Positions 11,601 through 23,600 of a DNA stretch of 64,000 nucleotides are shown here, piece by piece. The notes below the pieces were generated by a model. That model searched no databases. It saw only the letters and a list, made by a program, of their open reading frames with translations, and was not told the DNA's origin. The DNA is from Diacronema lutheri (Eukaryota > Haptophyta > Pavlovophyceae > Pavlovales > Pavlovaceae). A program made the translations under genes and the position numbers. The DNA lies in the NCBI GenBank assembly GCA_019448385.1, contig JAGTXO010000038.1, positions 62,001 through 126,000 of the forward strand, written 5' to 3'. The first letter of the stretch is position 1; each line of letters starts with the position of its first letter.

Positions 11601-14600
11601 TCGCCGCCGCCGTCGGTGTCGCCGCCGAGTCCGCCTCCGTCGCCGCCTCCATCGCCGCCGCCGAGCCCGCCACCGAGCCCGCCACCGAGCCCGCCACCGA
11701 GCCCGCCTCCGCCGCCTCGCTTCTTGCCGTTCCCGCCACCTTTGCCGCCAAGTCCGCCGCCAAGCCCGCCGCCGTCCCCACCACCGTCGCCACCGCCGCC
11801 TCCGCCAAGTCCGCCTCCGAGCGCTCCGCCGAGCCCGCCGCCGAGCCCGCCGCCGAGCCCGCCGCCGAGCCCGCCACCCACGCTGCCGCCGCTGCCACCG
11901 CCATCGCCGCCGCCGTCGGTGTCGCCGCCGAGTCCGCCTTCGTCGCCGCCTCCATCGCCGCCGCCGAGCTTGCCTCCGAGCCCGCCGCCGAGCCCGCCTC
12001 CGCCGCCTCGCTTCTTGCCGTTCCCGCCACCTTTGCCGCCAAGTCCGCCACCAAGCCCGCCGCCGTCCCCGCCGCCGTCATCACCGCTGCCTCCTCCGAG
12101 CCCGCCGCCGAGCCCGCCACCCACGCTGCCGCCGCTGCCACCGCCATCGCCGCCGCCGTCGGTGTCGCCGCCGAGTCCGCCTCCGTCGCCGCCTCCATCG
12201 CCGCCGCCGAGCTTGCCTCCGAGCCCGCCTCCGAGCCCGCCTCCGCCGCCTCGCTTCTTGCCGTTCCCGCCACCTTTGCCGCCAAGTCCGCCACCAAGCC
12301 CGCCACCATCTCCGCCGCCGTCATCACCGCTGCCTCCTCCGAGCCCGCCGCCGAGCCCGCCACCCACGCTGCCGCCGCTGCCACCGCCATCGCCGCCGCC
12401 GTCGGTGTCGCCGCCGAGTCCGCCTCCGTCGCCGCCTCCCTCGCCGCCGCCGAGCCCGCCACCGAGCTCGCCTCCGAGCCCGCCTCCGCCGCCTCGCTTC
12501 TTGCCGTTCCCGCCACCTTTGCCGCCAAGTCCGCCACCAAGCCCGCTGCCGTCCCCACCACCGTCGCCACCGCTGCCTCCGCCGAGTCCGCCTCCGAGTA
12601 CGCCGCCGAGCCCGCCGCCGAGCCCGCCGCCGAGCCCGCCGCCGAGCCCGCCACCCACGCTGCCGCCGCTGCCTCCGCCATCGCCGCCGCCGTCGGTGTC
12701 GCCGCCGAGTCCGCCTCCGTCGCCGCCTCCATCGCCGCCGCCGAGCCCGACACCGAGCCCGCCACCGAGCCCGCCACCGAGCCCGCCTCCGCCGCCTCGC
12801 TTCTTGCCGTTCCCGCCACCTTTGCCGCCAAGTCCGCCGCCAAGCCCGCCGCCGTCCCCACCACCGTCGCCACCGCCGCCTCCGCCAAGTCCGCCTCCGA
12901 GCGCTCCGCCGAGCCCGCCGCCGAGCCCGCCGCCGAGCCCGCCGCCGAGCCCGCCACCCACGCTGCCGCCGCTGCCACCGCCATCGCCGCCGCCGTCGGT
13001 GTCGCCGCCGAGTCCGCCTTCGTCGCCGCCTCCATCGCCGCCGCCGAGCTTGCCTCCGAGCCCGCCGCCGAGCCCGCCTCCGCCGCCTCGCTTCTTGCCG
13101 TTCCCGCCACCTTTGCCGCCAAGTCCGCCACCAAGCCCGCCGCCGTCCCCGCCGCCGTCATCACCGCTGCCTCCTCCGAGCCCGCCGCCGAGCCCGCCAC
13201 CCACGCTGCCGCCGCTGCCACCGCCATCGCCGCCGCCGTCGGTGTCGCCGCCGAGTCCGCCTCCGTCGCCGCCTCCCTCGCCGCCGCCGAGCCCGCCACC
13301 GAGCTCGCCTCCGAGCCCGCCTCCGCCGCCTCGCTTCTTGCCGTTCCCGCCACCTTTGCCGCCAAGTCCGCCACCAAGCCCGCCGCCGTCCCCGCCGCCG
13401 TCATCACCGCTGCCTCCTCCGAGCCCGCCGCCGAGCCCGCCACCCACGCTGCCGCCGCTGCCACCGCCATCCCCGCCGCCGTCGGTGTCGCCGCCGAGTC
13501 CGCCTCCGTCGCCGCCTCCATCGCCGCCGCCGAGCTTGCCTCCGAGCCCGCCTCCGAGCCCGCCTCCGCCGCCTCGCTTCTTGCCGTTCCCGCCACCTTT
13601 GCCGCCAAGTCCGCCACCAAGCCCGCCGCCGTCCCCACCACCGTCATCACCGCTGCCTCCTCCGAGCCCGCCGCCGAGCCCGCCACCCACGCTGCCGCCG
13701 CTGCCACCGCCATCCCCGCCGCCGTCGGTGTCGCCGCCGAGTCCGCCTCCGTCGCCGCCTCCATCGCCGCCGCCGAGCTTGCCTCCGAGCCCGCCTCCGA
13801 GCCCGCCTCCGCCGCCTCGCTTCTTGCCGTTCCCGCCACCTTTGCCGCCAAGTCCGCCACCAAGCCCGCCGCCGTCCCCACCACCGTCGCCACCGCCGCC
13901 TCCGCCAAGTCCGCCTCCGAGCGCTCCGCCGAGCCCGCCGCCGAGCCCGCCGCCGAGCCCGCCGCCGAGCCCGCCACCCACGCTGCCGCCGCTGCCACCG
14001 CCATCGCCGCCGCCGTCGGTGTCGCCGCCGAGTCCGCCTTCGTCGCCGCCTCCATCGCCGCCGCCGAGCTTGCCTCCGAGCCCGCCGCCGAGCCCGCCTC
14101 CGCCGCCTCGCTTCTTGCCGTTCCCGCCACCTTTGCCGCCAAGTCCGCCACCAAGCCCGCCACCATCTCCGCCGCCGTCATCACCGCTGCCTCCTCCGAG
14201 CCCGCCGCCGAGCCCGCCACCCACGCTGCCGCCGCTGCCACCGCCATCGCCGCCGCCGTCGGTGTCGCCGCCGAGTCCGCCTCCGTCGCCGCCTCCATCG
14301 CCGCCGCCGAGCTTGCCTCCGAGCCCGCCTCCGAGCCCGCCTCCGCCGCCTCGCTTCTTGCCGTTCCCGCCACCTTTGCCGCCAAGTCCGCCACCAAGCC
14401 CGCCGCCGTCCCCACCACCGTCGCCACCGCTGCCTCCGCCGAGTCCGCCTCCGAGCACGCCGCCGAGCCCGCCGCCGAGCCCGCCGCCGAGCCCGCCGCC
14501 GAGCCCGCCACCCACGCTGCCGCCGCTGCCACCGCCATCGCCGCCGCCGTCGGTGTCGCCGCCGAGTCCGCCTCCGTCGCCGCCTCCATCGCCGCCGCTG

Positions 14601-17600
14601 AGCCCGCCACCGAGCCCGCCTCCGAACCCGCCTCCGCCGCCTCGCTTCTTGCCGTTCCCGCCACCTTTGCCACCAAGTCCGTCACCAAGCCCGCTGCCGT
14701 CCCCACCACCGTCGACACCGCTGCCTCCGCCGAGTCCGCCTCCGAGCACGCCGCCGAGCCCGCCGCCGAGCCCGCCCCCGAGCCCGCCGCCGAGCCCGCC
14801 ACCCACGCTGCCGCCGCTTCCTCCACCGTCGCCGCCGCCGTCGTTGTCGCCGCCGAGCGAGCCTCCGTTGCCGCCTCCGATCCCGCCTCCGAGCCCGCCA
14901 CCGAGCCCGCCACCGAGCCCGCCACCGAGCCCGCCTCCGCCGCCTCGCTTCTTGCCGGTCCCGCCACCTTTGCCGCCAAGTCCGCCACCAAGCCCGCCGC
15001 CGTCCCCACCACCGTCGCCACCGCTGCCTCCGCCGAGTCCGCCTCCGATCCCGCCGCCGAGCCCGCCACCGAGCCCGCCACCGAGCCCGCCTCCGCCGCC
15101 TCGCTTCTTGCCGTTCCCGCCACCTTTGCCGCCAAGTCCGCCACCAAGCCCGCCGCCGTCCCCACCACCGTCGCCACCGCTGCCTCCGCCGAGCGCTCTG
15201 CCGAGCCCGCCGCCGAGCCCGCCGCCGAGCGCGCCGCCGACGTCGTCGCCTTCGCTGCCCTCTCCGTTCCCGCCAACCCCGCCGCCACCACGCCCTCCGC
15301 CCGTGCCCTACCAAGCCCTGTTAGTCGCAGGCGCGCGTGTCGAGCAGTTTCAAACGGCAGGCATTGCGCCGGGCTTGCCTCTCGCCGGCAACGCCGGCGC
15401 ATCCGACGTCTCGCAAGTGAGCGGTGCATTTGGCTTTTTCGACGGCGCCAGCCCGACAGCGTCTGGCTCGATCGGCGCGCGGCTCGTTGGTTTCACGGGG
15501 TTAGATGCGACGATGCCGATCACATCGGGCGGCTCGGCATCCTACTCCATCGCTGCGCAGCGCGCAGCCTCTGTTGCAGTCACGGTGCGCACAACCATGC
15601 TGCACGCTGACTCCGCCGCACTGCGCGTCGCATACCAGCTGCGCGATGCAGCTGGCAGGACGCGCGTGCTCGCCACGTCGCTCAGTACGCAACTTCTCAT
15701 CTCGACAACGGGCGGCCTCTTGGCCAAATCCGTCTGCGCCGCCGCAAACTCGGTGAGTGGCGTTGGCGAGTGCGCGACTTCCGTTCCATCGAGCTGGTTC
15801 TCCACAAGCGCGCCGACGACGCTGAGCGTAATTGTCGAAGTGCGCTACGCGTCGGTGTTCGTCGTGTCTGCTTTGGCGCCGGCGACCACGGTGCTGGCGC
15901 AGGTGCCGGTGCACCCGCCGCTGTCCGCCGCCGGCGTTCGCATCGTGGCTGCGCGCTCGGAGCGCTTTGCGGGCGACACGTTCAGTGCGACGGCGTACGC
16001 GCACACCGGCGGGTTTGCGCTCAAGTCGTTCAAGCTGAGCGTTTCTTTTGACAGCGCGGTGCTCAGCCTCGTGTCCGTCGTGTCCTCCTCCTCGTACGCG
16101 ACGCCCGTGACGAACAGCGGGGCCGTCGGCCAGATCGGCATTCTCGTCTCGGGGGTGAATGCGGCCGTGACTGACGCGGCCGTGACGGGCGACGCGGTCG
16201 AGCTCTTCACGCTCACATTTGTGATTGGAGGTGCACTCGCGGCAGGCAGCTACGCGAACGTGCTCTCCGCCGTCGCGGACGAGCTGCTCAATTCGGTCGG
16301 CTTCCGCTTCGTCGAGAGTGCGCCCGCGCAGATGGAGGACGCGCGCGGTGGGGCGCAGCCGAGCGTTCAACTCGTCGTCTCACGGCCGGTGCTCGTCGGC
16401 GTCTTCGGGCACGTGAGCACGACGGGTGACTCGGTGCGGCGAAATCTCGCGCCGCTTTCCGCCGTTGCCGACTCGACCACCCTCTCCGCCACCTTCCTCT
16501 ACTCGCGTGCAAACACGGAGTTGTCCCCATCGACGGCGCGCGGCGTCGACTTTACGTGCGCGCTCGCGTCGGCCGACGCTGCGGCGCTCTCTGTCTCGGC
16601 CGCGTGCGACATCGTCGCGGACGCGACGCGAACACGCGGTGCGGCCGCAATTGTCACGCTCAGCGCCGCTGGCTCCGCGGTTTCGACGAGCGTGCCGATC
16701 CGCGTGTGGTTCCCCCAGGAGGCGTCGGTCGTCGTTTCGGCTGCGGATCTGCGCCCGATTGCGAACGTGAGCAGACGGGCGGCAGGCGGCGCGTGCACGG
16801 GCGACTCGTCTGACGAGGCGCTGCTCGATCTCGCGCCCGCGTACCGTCGCGCGCGCGTGCGCGTGATCGCGCACTTCTCATACGACGGCTCGATCAATGG
16901 CACGGGCTCGAGCCGCGCCCTCGGTTTCACCGACGGCCTCGACGTGACGCGCTTCGTCACGCTGCAGGTGGCTGACGGTGCCATCGCCGCGCTGACGGTT
17001 GATAGCGCCGCCGGAATCGTGCACGTGAGCGGCGCGCTCGGCGGCTCGGAGGGCACGACGAGCGTCGTCGTCGCGTCGGCGGCCGACCCCGCATTTGCAA
17101 CGGCCGCACTCATCAACGTCGGCGGCTCGGCGCTCGACGTCCTGTCTGTCGCTATCGTCGCGCTGACGGCGGCCTCGTGGGCCGTCGCGCCGGCGGGCGC
17201 GGCCCTCGCCTTTGGCGCAACGCTCTCGCCCGTCGTGTCGCTCGCGCAGACGCTTGACTCTGAGGGCGACAGCGCCAAGCTCTACGCCTGGGCGCACCTC
17301 GCAGACGGCTCGGCGGAGCCCGTGCCGCACGCCGAGCTGCAGCTCGCGTCGAGCACGGCGTCGCTCGAGCTGCAGCGCAACGGCGCGGATCCAGACGGCG
17401 CGTGGATGGCGACTGTTGCGCTCAACGCCGTCGCGCAGTCGGGCGCGCTCATCGCAGGCACGTGGCGCGCATGTGGCGCGGCCGCGGCCGGCAGCGGCGC
17501 AGCGCTGCTCCACCTCGCGCTGCCGGCGTTTGTGTCGCTCGCGGTGAGCGCGGACTCGGCGCGCGTGACGGACCCGCTCGACGCGGCTGCCGCCGCGCCG

Positions 17601-20600
17601 TCGTCTATCCCCTCGTTCACGAGCCTGAGCGCCATCGCCTCGTTTGCCGACGGAACGAGCGTTGACTTCTCGACGGACAGCCGCGTCAACTTCACGCTCG
17701 CGCACGCGGATGGCTCGAGCGCGTGCGCGAGCCTTACGGGCAACGTGCTCACCGTGAATGCGGGCGCGGTCGCGTCGGGCACATGCCCTTCGTCTCTGAC
17801 CGTGCTCGTGCGCATCGACGTGTACGGCGGTGCGCAGAGCGTCACGGTGCCGCTCGTCTCCTTTGAACGGCTCGACGTGAGCGCGCTGCCCTTCCCGAGC
17901 TATGCCGGAGCGGCGACTCGGAGCAGCCTCAGCCGGATTAGCTGCCTCGCCGCGCCCGCCTACCAGCGCGCCTCGCTCGTCGCGAGCGCAACGCTCTCCG
18001 ACGGCTCCGTGGTCGGCGTGAGCGCGTCCGCCTCGTTCAGCTCATCGCTCGCGGCTGTTGCAACGGTCGACGGCACGAGCAGGACGCTCCGGCCTCTCAG
18101 CGCGGGCACGACGGCGGTGAGCGCGACATGGGCGGGCACGAGCAGCGCTGCGCCGCTCAGTGTCACGGTCACGGACGTGCCCGTCGAGCCGTCCTCTCTC
18201 GCGCTCTCGAGCGCAAGCGGGGCGGGCGCGTTCGACCTCGCGGGTGCTATCGGCGCGACGACCGGCCTGCAGGTCGGTGTCACGTTCTCCGATGGAACGG
18301 TCTGGACGGACGTGGGCGCGCTCGTCAACTGGGTGGATGTGGCCGACCTCTTCGACTTTGCGTCCGCCGACCCGTCGGCCGTCGCCGTCAGCGCGAACGG
18401 TGCCCTCACGCTCCTGGCGAATGCGCCCGTCGCAATCGCCGTTTCGGCCGCGTGGCGGTGCAGCCCGGCGTCGGTCGGCGCGGGCAGCGTGTCCGTCAGG
18501 CCAAACCTGGCACCGGCCTACGCGGACATCGATCTGGGCGCGGCGAGCGGTCTGCAGTTCGTGCAGTCCGGCTCGACCCTCTCTGTCGCCGTGCGCGCCA
18601 ACACGGGCGCCTCTGCGCGGCTGGTCAACTTCCAAGTCGAGGTCGCGCTCGACGCCACGCTGCTGCGCGCATCGGCGTGCACAATCCCCGCGGCGCTCTC
18701 GGGCGCGACGTGCACGATGAACGACCCCGTGAACCGCGTGCGCCTCGTGATGGACAGCGCCGCCTCAACCGCGACAGGCACCGCTCTCGCCCTCGCCACC
18801 ATCGTGTTTGACGTCATCGGCGCGGGTGACGCTACCTTTGCTGGCACGCTCGTCGAGTTCATCACCGTGAGCGACGCGGGCGTGGAGGTGCGCACGCAGG
18901 ACGCGGCGATCGTGGCGGGCGCGGGTGTTGCGCGCCTCGCCGCGCGCCGCCGCCTCGACGAGCTCGCGCCCGACGCGCCGCTCGAGCGCGCGCTCGCGGC
19001 TCGCGCGGCGGCGGCGCTCGCGGGCGCTCGCGCCGCCGAGGGTGCGCGCGCGAGCGCGCAGCCGCGGCGGCGGCGGCTGTCGACGTGCGACCCGTGCACC
19101 GCGCGCGTGTACGGCGATGTTTCTGGTGACTGCGCCTTCACCTCGTTCGACGTGCGCGTCGCATCTCTCGTCGCGCTCAACTCGTCGAGCTACGACCCCC
19201 GATCGTGGTGCGCGTGGCGACGCTCGCAGCTTGACCCGACGCTCGATGGGGCGGTCACGACGGGCGATGCGTCCTATCTGCTCCTCGCCGTCGCGGGCAA
19301 GCGGCGCTTCGTCAATGCTGCGCTCAGCGCGTTCGCGCACACGGGCGACTTTGACGGCTCAACCGTCGGCGCGCATGTGACGGTGCGCTTTGCGCTCGTC
19401 GACGATTCCGGCGAGCCGTCGACGGCGCCGCGGACGGCGGTGCGCTTCGAGGTGCGCTTCGCGGAGGGCGCGCTGTCCGGGCAGGGCGAGGTGAACGCGT
19501 CGATTGGCACCGTCGAGGCTGCGCCCTCCGCCGCGGGCAACTGGCTGCTCGCCGCGCAGCTGAGCGCGGCCGGCGGTGGCGTGTGGGAGGCGGCGTTCCG
19601 ACCGGCAGCTGCGCTCAGCAACGGCGGCACGTGGCCGGTCGCGGGCTCGCTCCACGTCGCCGCAATGGTCGAGACGGTCGATGCGCTCGGCGGCTCGGAC
19701 AGCGATCGACAGTTCCCCTTCCTGGGCGCGACAGCCTCGCCCTACTTCGAGGGCGGGTACGCATTTAATCCGCTGTTTACGACGCAGGTCGTCATCGCCC
19801 CGTCCCCGCCCAGGTCGCCGCCGAGCCCGCCGCCGAGCCCACCGCCGAGCCCGCCGCCGAGCCCGCCGCCGTCGCACAGCCCGCCGCCCAGCCCGCCGCC
19901 GCCGAGGCCGCCACCCTCGCCGCTGCTGCCGCTCCCGCCGCCCAGCCCGCCGCCATCAAAGCCGCCACCCTCGCCGCCGCCGCCGAGCCCGCCGCCCGCA
20001 CCCCCGCCCCGCCCGCCGCCCGCGCCGCCGCCCAGCCCGCCGCCCAGCCCACCGCCACCAGCGCCACCGCCGAGCCCGCCGCCCGCGCCGCCGCCCCGCC
20101 CGCCGCCCGCGCCGCCGCCGAGCCCGCCGCCCAGCCCTCCGCCACCCACGCCGCCGCCGGGTGCGCCGCCGCTGCCTCCTCCGAGCGCTCCGCCTGCTCC
20201 GCCGCCCAGCCCGCCGCCGCCGCCGCGCACGCTCCCTTTCCCGCCACCACAGCCACCGAGTTCGCCACCAAGCCCGCCGCCACCCGCGCCGCCGCCGAGC
20301 CCACCGCCGCGGACGCCGCCACCCAGTCCGCCGCCACCGCGCCCGCCACCAAGCCCGCCGCCAAGCCCCTCACCGCCGCCGCGCCCACCGCCTCGCCAAC
20401 CGCCGAGCCCGCCACCGAGCCCGCCACCGAGCCCGCCTCCGCCGCCTCGCTTCTTGCCGTTCCCGCCGCCTGTGCCGCCGAGCCCGCCGCCGAGCCCGCC
20501 GCCGCCGACGCCGCCGCCTAGTCCCCCGCCGCCGCGTCCACCACCGAGCCCACCGCCGCCTGCTCGACCGCCGAGCCCGCCGCCGCCCTCGCCGCGTCAG

Positions 20601-23600
20601 CCACCGCCGCCGCCCCCGCCTAAGCCGCCTCCGCCGCCTCGCTTCTTGCCGTTCCCGCCGCCTACGCCGCCTAGCTCACCGCCAAGCCCGCCGCCGTCCC
20701 CACCACCGTCGCCACCGCTGCCACCGCCGAGTCCGCCGCCCAGTCCGCCTCCGAGCGCGCCGCCGAGCCCGCCGCCGAGCCCGCCGCCGAGCCCGCCACC
20801 GAGCCCGCCACCGAGCCCGCCTCCGCCGCCTCGCTTCTTGCCGTTCCCGCCACCTTTGCCGCCAAGTCCGCCACCAAGCCCGCCGCCGTCCCCACCACCG
20901 TCGCCACCGCTGCCTCCGCCGAGTCCGCCTCCGAGCGCGCCTCCGAGCCCGCCGCCGAGCCCGCCGCCGAGCCCGCCGCCGAGTCCACCATCCACGCTGC
21001 CGCCGCTGCCACCGCCATCGCCGCCGCCGTCGGTGTCGCCGCCGAGCGCGCCTCCGTTGCCGCCTCCGAGCCCTCCGCCGAGCCCGCCACCGAGCCCGCC
21101 TCCGAGCCCGCCTCCGCCGCCTCGCTTCTTGCCGTTCCCGCCGCCCGTGCCGCCGAGCCCACCGCCCAGCCCTCCGCCGCCGAGCCCGCCGCCCAGCCCG
21201 CCGCCGCCGAGCCCGCCGCCGCCTACACCTCCGCCCTCGCCACCGCCGCCACGCCCGCCGCCTAGCCCACCTCCGCCGCCTCGCTTCGAGCCCTTTCCAC
21301 CGCCACAGCCACCAAGCCCACCGCCGAGCCCGCTGCCGCCCGCTCCGCCGCCGAGCCCGCCGCCGCGCAGCCCGCCGCTGCCGCATAGGCCTCCGCCCAG
21401 CCCGACGCCACCTCCTCCGCTGCCGACATTTGCTGGCAAGGCGTACGATGGCTACCTTGCGGGGTGCGCCCTCTCCTTGGGCTCGGCTCCGCCCTTCGCG
21501 ACGACGGCCGACTTTGGCAACTTTGAGGTGAGCGGATTGTGGGCCGACCTGTTCGGCCAGACGCTGACAATCAACACTGCCGCGCTGCCGTGCGTCGATG
21601 AGTCGACCGGCCTCCCGATCGCCGCGCCGCTCATGACAAAGATCACCGCGCCCTCGCCCGTCTCGGTCACCGTCACGCCGCTCACGACCGTTCTCGTCGA
21701 GCTCGGCCGCGACACGCATCGGCTCGACGCGGACGTGGCGCTCGCGCTTGGCCTCGAGCCGAGCGCGTTTGCTGACGGTGGCTCGGCGTCCTTCCTCCTC
21801 GCGTCTGATCTGTTCGTCTCGCTCTGGACGCAGGACACGCACAGGCAGAGCGCCGCCAGCCTCGCTGCGCTCAACGCGGCGATGACGACCACGGCCGAGG
21901 TGCTCGCCGGCGCGATCGCGCCGCGCGATGCGTCGACGGGCGCGGTCGGCGGCGTGGCGCTGCGGCAGGCCGCGTCCGCTGTCTTTGGCGCGATCGCCGC
22001 GGAGGTGCAGGCCCGCATCGACGCGGCGGCAGGCGGCGCGCTCGCGCTGAGTGGGAACGAGACGGTGCGCGCGGTGATCGTGCGTGCGATCGACCTCCTC
22101 CCGTCGCGCGGCGTGCCCGTCTCGACCGGCCTCGCCGACGACGCCGCGATGCTCGACGCGGCGGCGGCGAGCGTCGCGCACGCGTCCGCGCGCGTCGAAG
22201 CGGCCGCGCTCGCGCTCGGCGCGGTGGGCGCGGGCGCCGACGTGCGCGCGCTGCTCGTCACCCTCGGCCAGCTGCAGGCCGCGTCGGCCACGGCGCTTGC
22301 CAACGCGCTCGCCGACGTGGCTAACGGCGAGCTGAGCCTCGCGGAGGCGCTCGCGAGCACGGCGCTCGGCGCGTCCAATTTTGACGTTGCCGCGGCGGTC
22401 ACAATCGTCCCTCAGCCGCGGCCAGAGGGCGACTATGCGCCCTTTGCGCCTCCAAGCGCGCCGCCGCCCCGGCCGCCGCCCAGCCCACCCGGCTCGCCCG
22501 CGCCGCCTCCGCCGATCGAGACCCTCTTGGGCGTCGCGCACGCCGCGGCCTCGCCCGGCGCCAACGCGCGCGCGCGCGCGCTCGCCGCCGACCTCGCCGC
22601 GCTCGACGCGCGCACGCCGCCGCCGGTCGCGATCGGCGTGGCGACCGAGCTGTTGGAGCTCACGTTCAGCGGGCAGGGGCTGCTCGCGCGCGGCGACTCG
22701 TCGGGCGCCGTGCACTACGATGTTGCCGCGTGGACGGCGGCCAATGGGACGGGCGCGTGCGAGCCGGCGGTGCTCGGCCTCCCGCCGACACCGCTCGCGA
22801 ACGGCTCGGCGACGGTCGGCTTTGCTTCGCTCGCGCCCCGCGCGCCGCCGCTCGACGGCTCGGCGCCGACGGTGAACGCGCTCGGCGCTGACAACGCGAC
22901 GCTCGCGACGCCCGCGGCGCTCTCCCTCTGCTTTGCGTTCGCGCGCGACGTTGCGCTCGCCGCGCGCGCGCAGCTCGCCGCGAGTGCAGAGGGCCGGCCC
23001 GTCACGCCCGCCGACTTTGCGGCGGCGCGCGACGGCGTCGGGGCAGCCGGCCCGCCGCTCAACGACGCCGCGATCGGCGCGCTGCTCGATGGCATGTCGG
23101 TCGAGGCGCGGTACAACCTGTCGGCGGCGGTCGGCGCGATCGCGCACGCGCCCACGCTCGTGCTCGGCGTCGCCGCGCGCGCGCCCGCGCCGCCCGCGCC
23201 GCCGCCGCCCGGCCCTCGCTTCGACGTGAGCGGCGCGCCCGTGACCATCTCGCCGCCCACCCCCTCGTACGGCGGCTTCTTGCTCGCGATCGTCTGCGTC
23301 GCGCTGCTCGTCGCGGACGTGCTCCTGCTGCTGCTCGCGCGCTCGAGGCACCGGGCGCGCGTGCACGGCGAGGGCGGCGCGGACGGCGCGCCAGGCGGAC
23401 GCAAGGCGGCTGCGACGACGCACCCCGACGGCGGCGTCGACGGCGGCAGCTCGCCTCCGCTCTCGACGCACCGCCCTCTCGCGTCCGAGCTCGCGCTGAC
23501 GGCGGACACCGCGGCCATCGGCGGCGGCGCGCGCGGGACCGACGCGACGGGCAGCGGTGGAGTAACGGGCGGGCGCGCAGCCGGCGCCGACGCTGGCGCC

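Noticed and set aside
7372-14601. Forward open frame of Arg-rich repeats, about 2,409 codons
   Set aside because: A shifted reading of the SPPP codons. The globular modules on both sides lie only in the Ser/Pro frame.
9701-14806. Reverse-strand open frame of Gly-rich repeats (GGGLGGG)
   Set aside because: Same cause as above in another frame; a glycine-rich protein here would have no start context or non-repeat part.
1-15300. CRISPR-like array
   Set aside because: The repeats are in frame, vary in length, have no unique spacers and encode a continuous protein.
8026-15429. Long reverse-strand open frame of about 2,467 codons rich in Ala and Ser
   Set aside because: It mirrors the Ser/Pro array: codons CCG/CCT/AGC read backwards give CGG/AGG/GCT with almost no stops. 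It has no domain and ends where array composition ends.
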